A stretch of DNA of 27,269 bases from assembly GCA_903873355.1 (NCBI GenBank), contig CAIQOG010000355.1:1-27269 (forward strand). Reading direction: 5' to 3'. The stretch is from an uncultured Bacteroidales bacterium. GTDB taxonomy: Bacteria; Bacteroidota; Bacteroidia; Bacteroidales; Paludibacteraceae. The notes under the pieces are model-generated. The model worked only from the letters and a program-made list of their open reading frames with translations. It had not been told where the DNA came from and ran no database searches. Both the position numbers and the translations under genes were made by a program. Positions 15,441 through 25,700 of this stretch are shown piece by piece. Position 1 is the stretch's first letter, and each line of letters opens with the position of its first letter.

Positions 15441-17903
15441 ATGAAATTTTATTCTGCAATCATTCTTTTTACATTTGTATCCATTTTGATACATGCTCAA
15501 CAAAAAGAAATTGATTTTGCATTTGCGAACTATCATCGTTATTATGCAGATGGGCAAAAAGTGAAAGACCCGGTAAAAGAAGAAGCTATTGTAAAATTCA
15601 GGCAACTTTTTGCCAGGCAAGGGTATCGTTCTGCACAGTTGAATGCCTGTAGCATCGCGGTTGTGAAAGCTATTTCAGAGCTTGATGAGGATGGACGGTT
15701 TACGGATTTAATTTCTATCGAAAAGAAAATTTATGCCGAAAACCTCTGGTTTGAAAAATTCTATTCTACTGAAAACGTTGTGGCTAATTTTCTGGTGGAG
15801 GCTCACAACCGAATATGGAAAATAGCTCTCGAAATTAAAAAAGGAAAACTAAGCGATAATGACCCGAAATACAAGGCTTTTCTCAAAGCAATTTTGCACT
15901 ACGGGAAAATGGAGCTGGGTCGTTCTAATTCGGTGCCACGTTTTCATGCTTCGTGCTTTGCCATACCAACTGCTACAGTGAATACTTACTTTTGTTTGTT
16001 GAAAAAGATGGATGACGTGGAATCCGGAAAGTATAAAGACGAACAACTGACGGCCGTTTGCGATATGTTGAAAGCGCTCTCATTGCAGGCCTGGACTCAG
16101 CCACTGCGCAAAGACGAAACCGACAAGAATGTGGTTCAGATGGATCGATTCCGCAATCATGTTTGGTGGGTTGGTGGCAATGCCCTGGCATACAGAAGTT
16201 TACTTCCGGTTGCATTTATGTATAAATCCATTCCAATGATTGATTTGCTGTCGGACGTATGCCAAAAAGCTATAAGTACCACTTCCCAAAATACAAACAC
16301 CACTTCTTTTTGGACTGAAGGCTTTACCGCCGATGGTGCCGGATGGGGACACGGTCGCCAGAGCCTTGTTTGGGGTTATCCGATTGACGGCACATCCAAT
16401 GCCCTGGCTATGCTGAACATGCTGAAAGCATCGCCCTGGGAAAAGAAACTTTCGCGTGAAAATGTGGATGCGCTAATGAATTTCTTCAGAGGCTCAAACT
16501 GGTATTATTACAAGGGATTTAACTTGTCAGGGCTTGATCGTACGGGTATGCGTTATGATGTTCAACCCAAACCAATCCGCTACATGGGAATGCTGAATAC
16601 GCTCTTAAGCGATTGGAAAGATTCATTTTCTGCTTCCGAATTATCAGAATTGAAGCAACTTGTCAGGGAGGGAGATGACATGAATATAAATATGAATCTG
16701 TTGAATGATGGGGTTTATACCGGAACGCGCTGGTTTTTCAATAATGATGATTTGATGAAGAAGACCGACCGCTATCATATTTTCGTTAATATGGCGTCGG
16801 TGCGTTGCGATGGACTCGAAAGTGCGTTGAACGTGGCTGACGAATACAACTTTTTTACAGATGATGGCATGACCTTGTTTCAACGAGACGGACTGGAATA
16901 TCGCTCCGTTTTTGGCGCCTGGGATGTAAGCGCTACGCCGGGAGTTACTGCACGCGATGGGATGGATAAACTTAAGCCGGTTACTAACTGGCGTGGCTAT
17001 TGCAGCAAATTTAACTTTGCCGGTGCAGCTACAAGTGGTGGTGTAAATGCAGTGGCCGGATTTATAGTTGAAAAAATGAATGGTAGTGATAAAGATAATG
17101 TGAATGATAAAGGAACTAATAATATATCAAACCCAGTTCTATATGGTGTTAAAGCACATAAATCCTATTTTATGCTGGATGATTATTTTGTGGCATTGGG
17201 AGCTGGGGTAACCAATCTGCACCCTGAAATAGATGGAAATATCCGAACTACCATCGACCAGACAGCCTGGACAGAAGATGTGCAAATTTTCTGCAATGGC
17301 CGTTCAAAGCCGGTTTCAGAGGGAATTCAAAACTTTATCGAAAATGGCAAGCCGGTTTGGGTAATTCAGAAAAACAAATTTGCCTACAGCATTTTGCCCG
17401 AATTTACAAAAAATGCCCGTTTCATATCCGAAAGCAAAAAAACGGATTGGATAAAAATGAATAAGGAAAATAAAAAGCTGAAAAATCTTCCCGCATCAGT
17501 TGACATACTCCGGTTGTGGATTGATCATGGTCAACAGGTAGTGAACGACACCTACGGTTACGTGGTTCTTGCCGGCGAGAAAATGCCTTCTGAAAAAATG
17601 CCTTTCAGCGTTTTGAGAAACGATACCCTGATTCAGGCCGTTCAATCTACTGATTATAAAACAACAGAAGTTGTTTTCTTTCAGGCAAATAGTCAGCTCA
17701 GGGCTAAAAACCTTGTGCTGAGTGCTTCAGCTCCCTGTATAATCCTGATTGAGTCAAAAGCCAACCAACAGATACTTTCTGTCAACGACCCTCAAATGGA
17801 TGCAAACCTTAAGCAAATTCAGATAGTACTTAACGGTAAAATCATTTTGGTGGATATGCCAAAGGGCGATTTATGCGGAAAACCGGTGACAATCAAACAA
17901 TAA
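15441..17903 (+). CDS. PL8-like polysaccharide lyase, no T9SS tail (lyase B)
   Basis: The 820-residue protein has a signal peptide (MKFYSAIILFTFVSILIHAQ) and the same body as lyase A, sharing stretches such as SCFAIP, FRN-VWWVGGNA-AYRSLLPVA and EGFT-DGAGWGHG. The catalytic set appears complete: Asn247, His304, Tyr313 (spacing 9), Arg367 and Arg371 (R-x3-R, as in chondroitinase AC and hyaluronate lyase). It ends soon after GDLCGKPVTIK, exactly where lyase A continues into its secretion tail, so it is probably periplasmic. It follows lyase A by 26 nt and is a tandem duplicate of it. The substrate is a uronate glycan of unknown identity. Confidence 0.85.
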   Translation: MKFYSAIILFTFVSILIHAQQKEIDFAFANYHRYYADGQKVKDPVKEEAIVKFRQLFARQGYRSAQLNACSIAVVKAISELDEDGRFTDLISIEKKIYAENLWFEKFYSTENVVANFLVEAHNRIWKIALEIKKGKLSDNDPKYKAFLKAILHYGKMELGRSNSVPRFHASCFAIPTATVNTYFCLLKKMDDVESGKYKDEQLTAVCDMLKALSLQAWTQPLRKDETDKNVVQMDRFRNHVWWVGGNALAYRSLLPVAFMYKSIPMIDLLSDVCQKAISTTSQNTNTTSFWTEGFTADGAGWGHGRQSLVWGYPIDGTSNALAMLNMLKASPWEKKLSRENVDALMNFFRGSNWYYYKGFNLSGLDRTGMRYDVQPKPIRYMGMLNTLLSDWKDSFSASELSELKQLVREGDDMNINMNLLNDGVYTGTRWFFNNDDLMKKTDRYHIFVNMASVRCDGLESALNVADEYNFFTDDGMTLFQRDGLEYRSVFGAWDVSATPGVTARDGMDKLKPVTNWRGYCSKFNFAGAATSGGVNAVAGFIVEKMNGSDKDNVNDKGTNNISNPVLYGVKAHKSYFMLDDYFVALGAGVTNLHPEIDGNIRTTIDQTAWTEDVQIFCNGRSKPVSEGIQNFIENGKPVWVIQKNKFAYSILPEFTKNARFISESKKTDWIKMNKENKKLKNLPASVDILRLWIDHGQQVVNDTYGYVVLAGEKMPSEKMPFSVLRNDTLIQAVQSTDYKTTEVVFFQANSQLRAKNLVLSASAPCIILIESKANQQILSVNDPQMDANLKQIQIVLNGKIILVDMPKGDLCGKPVTIKQ

Positions 17904-17904
17904 A

Positions 17905-19284
17905 ATGAACTCAATGAAAAAGACAAAATTGTTATTAGTTGTCCTTGTTGTATTGGCCCAGGGGCTAATGGCTCAGGAAACTCCACCGAAAGAGTATCAG
18001 GCACGATATCAGGAAGTTATGAAACAAACCCAATGGTGGCGCGAAGCCCGTTTTGGTATGTTCATTCATTTTGGCGCGTATGCAGTTCCGGGCCGTGGCG
18101 AATGGGTAAAATCTAACGAAAGACTGACTACAGAACAATATCAAAAATACGTTGACGCCTTTAATCCGGTGGATTTTGATGCCAGAAAATGGGCTAGAGC
18201 CGCCAAAGCTGCCGGTATGAAATATGCTGTTTTAACAGCTAAACACCACGACGGATTTTGCCTGTTCGATAGTAAACTTACTGATTATAAATTAAGTACA
18301 AGGTTTGGCGGACGTGATGTGGTTCGCGAATTTTTGGATGCATTCCGTGCCGAAGGGCTGAAAGTGGGTTTATATTATTCCATTATCGACTGGCATCATC
18401 CCGATTATCCGAATGTGGGAAATCATCCTCAACGGGGCGATTCTGTCTATGCCAAACAGAAATTCAACTGGTATAACTACCTGAAATACATGCACGGCCA
18501 GGTTGAAGAACTGACCAAAAATTATGGAAAACTGGATATCATGTGGTTCGATTATTCATTCCCGGGATATTATGGTGAAAAATGGAAAGCGAAGGAACTT
18601 GTAAAAATGATTCGAACCAATCAGCCTACAATTATCCTGGATAACCGACTGGAAGAAAATACAGGCGTGGTAGGCGACAAAAGACAAATCAGTGAACTCG
18701 GAGATTTCGATACACCCGAACAGGGCATTCCCGAAGCTCCGCTGGTGGATAAATTCAACAACCCAATTCCCTGGGAAACCTGCCTGACTATGAATGGGGT
18801 TTGGGGGTACAGCGAGCAGGACAAAAACTGGAAATCACCCGAGCTGATTATTCATAGTCTGGTAAACTGCGTGAGTAAAAATGGAAATATGTTGTTGAAT
18901 GTAGGACCCGATCCACGCGGAAATTTCCCTGCAGAATGCGTAAATATTTTATCAGAAGTAGGAAAGTGGATGGAAAAAAATGGAGAAAGTATTTACGGTT
19001 GTGGTGCCAGTCCGCTGAAACGTCAGGATTGGGGACGGTATACGCAGAAAGACAATCTGGTCTTTGCACATTGGCTTTACCCCAACCTGGGAGATATAAA
19101 TGCTAAAGGCATTGATTCGAAAGCAGTTAAAAATGTGTTTATGCTTAATTCAGGAGCTGAACTCGATACTTATAAAACATGGTTTGGAAACAAAGAAGCT
19201 GATAATTTATTCATTCGAGTGAGTAAATCGCCTCAAAAACCCGATATGCACGACACTGTTATTAAAATAGAAATGAAAAAATAA
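17905..19284 (+). CDS. Second GH29-type enzyme, secreted
   Basis: The 459-residue protein would remove fucose or a similar residue from the lyase products. It carries a signal peptide, FGMFIHFG at about 50-57, AKHHDGF with the His pair at 114-115, and IMWFDYSF with Asp216 as predicted nucleophile. The segment after the nucleophile (YSFPGYYG) differs from the GGPD of the other fucosidase here, so the two are not recent duplicates and probably have different specificity. The start may be ATG 17905 or 17914; the second gives a tighter signal peptide (MKKTKLLLVVLVVLAQ). It lies 1 nt after lyase B and overlaps the next gene by one base, which shows tight co-expression with the lyases. Confidence 0.85.
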   Translation: MNSMKKTKLLLVVLVVLAQGLMAQETPPKEYQARYQEVMKQTQWWREARFGMFIHFGAYAVPGRGEWVKSNERLTTEQYQKYVDAFNPVDFDARKWARAAKAAGMKYAVLTAKHHDGFCLFDSKLTDYKLSTRFGGRDVVREFLDAFRAEGLKVGLYYSIIDWHHPDYPNVGNHPQRGDSVYAKQKFNWYNYLKYMHGQVEELTKNYGKLDIMWFDYSFPGYYGEKWKAKELVKMIRTNQPTIILDNRLEENTGVVGDKRQISELGDFDTPEQGIPEAPLVDKFNNPIPWETCLTMNGVWGYSEQDKNWKSPELIIHSLVNCVSKNGNMLLNVGPDPRGNFPAECVNILSEVGKWMEKNGESIYGCGASPLKRQDWGRYTQKDNLVFAHWLYPNLGDINAKGIDSKAVKNVFMLNSGAELDTYKTWFGNKEADNLFIRVSKSPQKPDMHDTVIKIEMKK

Positions 19285-21326
19285 TGAAACAGTATTTATT
19301 TAAACTGACTTTCCTTGCCTTTATTCTAATTGGAAAAACAACAAATATTGCTGCGTCGGATTTTTCGGTAATTTATGACCGGATGTACCGCGAATACCTG
19401 ACTAATCCAACCAAATCATCCATTGAAAACCTGCTCAGTAAGATGGATCAGGATGGTAAATTTGACGTAATTAACTATCAGGCTAAAGATGGCTCACCAC
19501 GGAAACATGTTCAGAATCTGATTATATTAGCAGCAGCTTATCAGAACACCGAAAACGGTTTTTATCATAACGATGACTTAAGAAAGTCTTATCTGAAATC
19601 GCTTAATTTCTGGATTGAAACAAATAATACGGCAACCAATTGGTGGTACCGCTACATTCCATATCCCAAGGAGCTTTCGAAGGGTATTATTCTTATGGCA
19701 GCGGAAATAAAAAAAGACAAAGCGCTGTTTGATAAAACCATTAAATACCTGCGCTGGAGCTATGAGAATTCGGAAGCCGGAAGACTAACCGGTGCTAATG
19801 GCGCGGATATAATCATCGGATCACTTGCAGCCAGTATCCTGACTGAAAATGACGCTCAGATGATTGATTTTAAAAACAAGATGACCGGATTGCTTACGAT
19901 ACAACCGGTTGAAGGCATTCAACCCGATTATTTGTTTGCTCAGCATTGTGGAAAGGGCAGGCAGCTATATTTTACCAACTATGGAAAAGAGTTTGTAAAT
20001 TCGGTTATGTTTTATCTCGAGTTTTGCGACGGCACAAAATATCAGACACCGGGTGTCGATTTATTGCAGGATTTGTTTATCAATGGTGTACAATGGATTT
20101 TTTACAGCAAAAATTACGACCCCAATAATTCCGGGCGTTACAACAGTTCCGATCAGTATTACAGCCAGATAAAAGGACTTACGGACCGGATTCAGAAACT
20201 GAATTGCAGTAAAAAGGCAGAGTTGAAAAAAGCCTGCAGCCGAATTACAGGTGAAAATTCACTTTCTGGCAATCGCATGTTCTGGCGATTTGATTACATG
20301 ATTAACCGCCGTACAAATTATATGGTCAGCACCCGTATGTCGTCAACACGCACGGTGGGAAGTGAAGCCGGAAATGGCGATGGTGAGTTTAATTTCTATT
20401 CCGGAAACGGAACAAACTATATTTTTGTTGACGGAAACGAGTATAACCGCGCTTACTTCAAAAAAATCAACAACCGTCAATTCCCTGGAATAACAGCCGA
20501 GCAGGATGATGTACCGCTTCCCATCCCCAACTGGGGTGAAAATGCCGGCAATAGCAATTCTTTTGCAGGTGGTGCCTCCGACAGTACTTATGGCGTTTGC
20601 GGAATGATTCTTGACCGTAGGGGGCTGAAAGCTCATAAATCCTGGTTTTATTTTGATGATGAATTTGTTTGTCTGGGTGCAGGAATTCATCAAACCGACG
20701 GCAAAGCCAATGTGTACAGTGCTATTAATCAGTGTAATATTGCCGGAAAAGTTCAATTCTCTGAAAACGGAAAAACTAAAATGCTGAAAGATAAAGCAAT
20801 CCTAAAGTCGGCCAGCTGGATTTTGCACGGAAAAGTTGGATATTTTAACCTGAATCCGGCATCTAAGCTGGTTTTGGCGTGCGATAGTAACCTCTTCAGT
20901 TTAAATATCAATCATGGTACCAACCCCGATAATGCAGAATATGCTTATCTGGTAAAACCCAATACAGTAAATGTCGTTGATGCAGATAAATATTCAGCTA
21001 AAATACCGGTCAGCATTTTGCAAAATAAACCTGAAATTCAGGCTGTTCGCCATAATCTGTTGAAAATCAATGAAATTATTTTCTATACAGCAGGTCAGTT
21101 AACTATCAGTAAAGAGCAATCCATTTCGGTGGATGCGCCATGTGCTGTGCTTTGGAACGAACAAAAGGCTGAGTTAACCCTGGCCAATCCGCTTTGCGAA
21201 ACCAATAATCCGGCTGCTATAAAAGTAAAAATCAGCGACAGAGACTCACAGAAAGAAATTATATTTCAGATGCCAACCGGACTAAAAGCGGGAAGCAGCC
21301 TTACAAAGAAAATAGCCAATAATTAA
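19284..21326 (+). CDS. PL8-like lyase closest to chondroitinase AC type (lyase C)
   Basis: This 680-residue protein has a signal peptide and the compact form of PL8 enzymes. LTGANGADI contains Asn172 in the expected context. The catalytic segment QPDYLFAQHCGKGRQLYFTNYG gives His221 and Tyr233, 12 residues apart instead of the usual 9, because of about three extra residues after the His. Arg285 (SGRYNSS) matches the first arginine of the R-x3-R pair; the second is Ser289. It has no T9SS tail, so it is likely periplasmic. Start ATG overlaps the stop of the GH29 gene (TAATG). The fold call is sound, but activity is less certain because of the altered active site. Confidence 0.8.
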   Translation: MKQYLFKLTFLAFILIGKTTNIAASDFSVIYDRMYREYLTNPTKSSIENLLSKMDQDGKFDVINYQAKDGSPRKHVQNLIILAAAYQNTENGFYHNDDLRKSYLKSLNFWIETNNTATNWWYRYIPYPKELSKGIILMAAEIKKDKALFDKTIKYLRWSYENSEAGRLTGANGADIIIGSLAASILTENDAQMIDFKNKMTGLLTIQPVEGIQPDYLFAQHCGKGRQLYFTNYGKEFVNSVMFYLEFCDGTKYQTPGVDLLQDLFINGVQWIFYSKNYDPNNSGRYNSSDQYYSQIKGLTDRIQKLNCSKKAELKKACSRITGENSLSGNRMFWRFDYMINRRTNYMVSTRMSSTRTVGSEAGNGDGEFNFYSGNGTNYIFVDGNEYNRAYFKKINNRQFPGITAEQDDVPLPIPNWGENAGNSNSFAGGASDSTYGVCGMILDRRGLKAHKSWFYFDDEFVCLGAGIHQTDGKANVYSAINQCNIAGKVQFSENGKTKMLKDKAILKSASWILHGKVGYFNLNPASKLVLACDSNLFSLNINHGTNPDNAEYAYLVKPNTVNVVDADKYSAKIPVSILQNKPEIQAVRHNLLKINEIIFYTAGQLTISKEQSISVDAPCAVLWNEQKAELTLANPLCETNNPAAIKVKISDRDSQKEIIFQMPTGLKAGSSLTKKIANN

Positions 21327-21331
21327 ATATT

Positions 21332-22753
21332 ATGAAGAAAATCAGCACCTTAGTAATTTTTGTCAGTCTGTTTTTTATTGCTTTGACGGTAAATGCAGAA
21401 TTAAAAGTAGCATCTGTTCTGGGTAACAATATGGTATTGCAGCGTAATACCGAAGTGAAGTTATGGGGAAAAGCCACGCCTGCAAAAAGTCTGAAGATTA
21501 GCACCGGATGGAGTACTACCGTTTTTACTACTGTAGCCGATGAAAAAGGTGACTGGATGCTAAAGGTCAAAACCGCCGATGCAGGTGGTCCTTATACGAT
21601 ACGAATCGAAATGGGAAAAGAGAAATTACAACTGGATAATATTCTGTTGGGCGAGGTATGGCTTTGCAGCGGACAATCGAATATGGAGATGCCTGTTTTG
21701 GGATTTCCTTCACAGCCTGTCATTGGTTCGGGCGATGCATTGTTTGATGCCGAAAATTCAAACTTACGCCTGTTTACAGTGAAAAAAGCCCCCATGACTA
21801 GCCCTCAGGACACTTGTGCCGGAAAATGGGAATCAGCCAATGCCGAAACAGTTGCAAAATTCAGTGCTGTGGGATATTTTTATGCCAAACTTTTACAGCA
21901 GAAGTTGAAAATTCCGGTAGGAATCATTTGTTCGAGTGTAGGAGGTACACGTATAGAAGCCTGGATGAGTGAAAAAACATTAGCCGGATTTCCCGAGCCT
22001 CTCAAACAATCAGCTCAGGAACTAAGAGAGCAAAACCGCCCTTCGCATCTTTACAACGGTATGATTCACCCGATAATTAACTACACAATTAAAGGCGCTA
22101 TCTGGTATCAGGCCGAATCGAACAGATCTAATTATCAGTATTATGCAGATTTGCTGACTGCCATGGTGGGCAATTGGCGTGACGATTTCGGAGTTGGAAC
22201 ATTTCCGTTTTATTATGTGCAAATTGCACCTTACTCGTATGGTGATAGTAAGGGACTTCAGACAGCTTTTCTGCGCGACCAACAACTGAAAGCCATGTCA
22301 ATGATACCAAATTCAGGCATGGTGTGTACCCTCGATATTGGTAGCGAAGGCTGGATTCATCCCGCCGAAAAACAAACGGTAAGTAAAAGGCTGGCAGGCT
22401 GGGCTTTGTCAGAAACCTATGGTTTTAAGGGACTTGAGTATAAATCACCCACATATAAAAGCTTTGAGGTAAAAGATAGCATAATAACTATTTCTTTCAA
22501 TAATGCTGAAAATGGTCTGACAACTTTTGATAAAAATGTGGAATGTTTTCAGATGGCCGGCAATGATAAAGTGTTTTATCCGGCTAAAATGATGAAAATG
22601 AACAACGATTTCAGGAAAATACAGATTACAAGCGATAAAGTTAAACTTCCGGTTGCCATTCGTTATGCATTCAGTAATTTCCCCAAAACAGAAGGTTATT
22701 TGTTCAGTACTACCGGATTGCCGGTGCCTTCGTTCAGAACGGATAATTGGTAG
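21332..22753 (+). CDS. SIAE-type (SASA family) carbohydrate O-acetylesterase
   Basis: The 473-residue protein would remove acetyl groups from sugar residues. It has a signal peptide (to about VNA), an N-terminal beta-domain, and the SGNH-type nucleophile motif CSGQSNMEMP with Ser116. The oxyanion-like motif SSVGGTRIEAW and a late His343 in GWIHPAEKQ complete the family pattern. The residue usually Asp two before the His (as in DIHP) is Trp341 here. It follows lyase C by 5 nt. Acetylated substrates such as N-acetylated or O-acetylated uronic or amino sugars would fit, but family members also act on plant and sialic acid acetyl groups. Confidence 0.82.
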   Translation: MKKISTLVIFVSLFFIALTVNAELKVASVLGNNMVLQRNTEVKLWGKATPAKSLKISTGWSTTVFTTVADEKGDWMLKVKTADAGGPYTIRIEMGKEKLQLDNILLGEVWLCSGQSNMEMPVLGFPSQPVIGSGDALFDAENSNLRLFTVKKAPMTSPQDTCAGKWESANAETVAKFSAVGYFYAKLLQQKLKIPVGIICSSVGGTRIEAWMSEKTLAGFPEPLKQSAQELREQNRPSHLYNGMIHPIINYTIKGAIWYQAESNRSNYQYYADLLTAMVGNWRDDFGVGTFPFYYVQIAPYSYGDSKGLQTAFLRDQQLKAMSMIPNSGMVCTLDIGSEGWIHPAEKQTVSKRLAGWALSETYGFKGLEYKSPTYKSFEVKDSIITISFNNAENGLTTFDKNVECFQMAGNDKVFYPAKMMKMNNDFRKIQITSDKVKLPVAIRYAFSNFPKTEGYLFSTTGLPVPSFRTDNW

Positions 22754-22781
22754 TTGTTTTTTTTGAAAGTTACTTAAAACT

Positions 22782-25700
22782 ATGAAAACAAAACAGTTAG
22801 TGTTTTTTGCTTTTATTCTGATTCTTCCGGTTCAACTGAAAGCATTAGGTGCTTGGCACGAATGGAGTTCTGCTACCATGACAGCATTAGCTAAAACTAA
22901 CTGTACAATTCAATACAGCAAAACTGCTGTGTATCAGGATTCCTCCATGCTTGTAACATACAGTAAGGGGGCAAGTCTGACTTTTCCATACAATTATGCA
23001 TCATCGTCCATCAATACGGGTGGCTGGTTTCTAATGCCTTTTTTAGATTTGTCGGCCAACCATGTGCAGGATACAGTGAAAGTAGAATTTTTGCTTAACG
23101 GTGTTGTGAAAGCAAGCTATAAAATGAATGCCCGCAAGCCCGGCTGGAATCTGTTTAAAGTACATCAGATAGCTTCCACCAATTCAGTATCGCAGGGATT
23201 TGATACCTGTAAGCTTAGCGGTACTATACCGGACATCCCTACTCAGATTAGAATCAGTTTTCCCAACAATTCCGGTTGTGTTTACCTTGGAAAAGTATTA
23301 CTTTGTCCGGATGCCACCTGGACAGCTTTACGGATGGCTCCTGAGGATAGAAAAGAGGATTTTATTTCGCCCTCGCTTTACAAACTGCCAACAACTCTGG
23401 TTAATGTGAGTGTTGCGCAACAAACTGCACTTCAGCAAATAGCCGTCAATATGGATGAAGCATTCAATGTTTCGGCTGATGTACAGCTAGCCACAGTTCC
23501 TGCAGCAACGATGACAGATTTACAAACGCGCTATAAAACCTGGAATATTGTGAGAAACGGCAGTATTTTAAATGGCATTGATTCGCTGATTTATAATTCC
23601 ACACCCGATTATCATACCACCCTGGCTGTGTTTGGCGATTTGGCTCTGGACATCGCCAGAAACTACAGGAATACACAGAGCGCAACAGATAAAGCTACTT
23701 TATTAGCCCTGTTTTATGACCTGTTCGATTTTGGAATTTTTAGGGGAGGAATGTATGAGAGTTGGAACAATGGTGTCAGTTTTGCCGATGCCACGTTTTT
23801 AATGCGAACCGAATTGCAGCAAAGTGGCAGACTGACCCCCGAAGTACTCAGTGATTTTAAAACCAATACAGGTTATAATCGTATTTTTTTACCCTATTCC
23901 TACATGGCAAAAGGCATGGGACTTTATACAGGCCGGGTTTATCGGACAGGTGAATTGGGAGAAGATATGGATTACTTTCGTTTGACATCCCACCGCCTGA
24001 TACTTTTTAATTTATTGAACAACAACCCAGCCGAGCAGGTGCGCGATATGACGGCTATTTCTTCGTATTTTTCCAATTTTGTTTTTCAATATTCACCCAC
24101 AGTGCTTGATGGATTCAAACCTGATGGCACCCTGAATCATCACTGGGGCTGGATTGACCAGTACGGGCTGGATGGCTTGCATTGGGCAACCCGCATTGTT
24201 TATGTGCTGTCCAATACCGAATTTAAGGTCACACAGCCGGCTTACCAACTTGTATATGATTTGCTTAAGGCACAGGATATGCGAAGTTTGAATAATATCG
24301 TTCCGGTAACGCTTTCGGGCAAAGGTGGAATGCCATATGATTATGGTGGCAATACGCAGGAATCGGTTGACAGATTCGCTTATATGGCCCTTGCCGGAGA
24401 ATACAACGGAGGAACAGTACCGGATAGTTACATGAGCCAGACTTTTATGCGCAAATACGCCAATCAGGTCACTGCGCCCTACAATGGACAGGCAGTTTAT
24501 ACGTTCTCAGCTTTTGAAAATAAGGCCAAAAACCAATTGTCAGCTCTCGGTTTTACAGCCAACTCTGAACCATCCGGGCACAAAACACTCAGTTATGGTG
24601 CGGCCTTTATCCACCGACGCGATAAATGGATAGTAAGTTTAAAAACCAACAGCAGATATCAATTTGTAAGACAATCCAATGATCCCTGGATTACTTATTT
24701 TGCCAATGGAATGTTGGAAATTAATGGTTCCACCTGGCTTCGGTATGGCTCAGCAAAGTTACAATCCGATTTTGGTGCAAATGGTTACGACTGGCGTAAA
24801 ATGCCGGGAACAACGTCCGTTAATTTTGCTGATATTACGAAGATAATCTGTAAAGAATCCTATTATTTCAGAACCGCTAATACTTTTGTGGGTGGAGTGA
24901 TGCAGGACGGAAACGGTGTTTTTACCATGCAAATACCGTCATACCCAAATAACAGTTCAGGTCTGGCATCCTTTACCGGCAATAAAAGTTATTTCTGCTT
25001 CGACAATACCATTGTGTGTCTGGGAAGTAATATCTCTAATAATGTAGTTTCAGATTCTACCATTACAACCCTGTTTCAGGATGCAGTTTCCACTACCGAT
25101 TCAACCTATATTGATAACAAAGGTTTAACCACAAGTCCTTACAATGCTGCCAACTACCTGTATTCACCCTCCTGGCTGATGAACAGTCATAAGGTTGGAT
25201 ACTGGATACCCGTAGAGCAGAATCTGCGGTTTTCGCGTATCTCACAGAGTAATAAAAACTGGACGAATACAGCCACTGTAACCGGAACATTAGCTACAGC
25301 CTGGTTAAATCATGGTATTGGCCCCAAAAATGTAACTTATTCGTACTTTATGAAACTGAATACTTCGAGAACTGAAATGCTGAATTTTGATGCTCAAATG
25401 CAGGGATCAGCTCCACCAGTTACAGTTCTGGCTATGACTGATAAACTTCATGCTGTAGAATCTGTAAGCAACAATAGCTATGCAGCAGCAGTTATCAATG
25501 CTGGTTCGAATATTAACCTGAAAGATGTAATCAGCGTCAGCAAACCCTGTGTGTTTATATTGAAAACCCTGAGCAGTACTCAAAAGAAATTATCGGTGGC
25601 TTACCCTGACCTGGATTTTATTGATAATGGTTTGTATAGTGATCAAACCTGGTGGAGTTATAGCAATACAAACACAGTACAACTAAAACTGAAAGGCAAC

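Noticed and set aside
15441..17903. Lyase B as a truncated or broken copy of lyase A
   Set aside because: It has its own signal peptide, a complete active-site set and a natural end at the last beta-strand, so it is an intact shorter protein.
22754..22781. T-rich run after the SIAE-type gene as a terminator
   Set aside because: The only nearby hairpin (ACCGG/CCGGT inside the gene) is about 30 nt away from the T run, so the two do not form a terminator.
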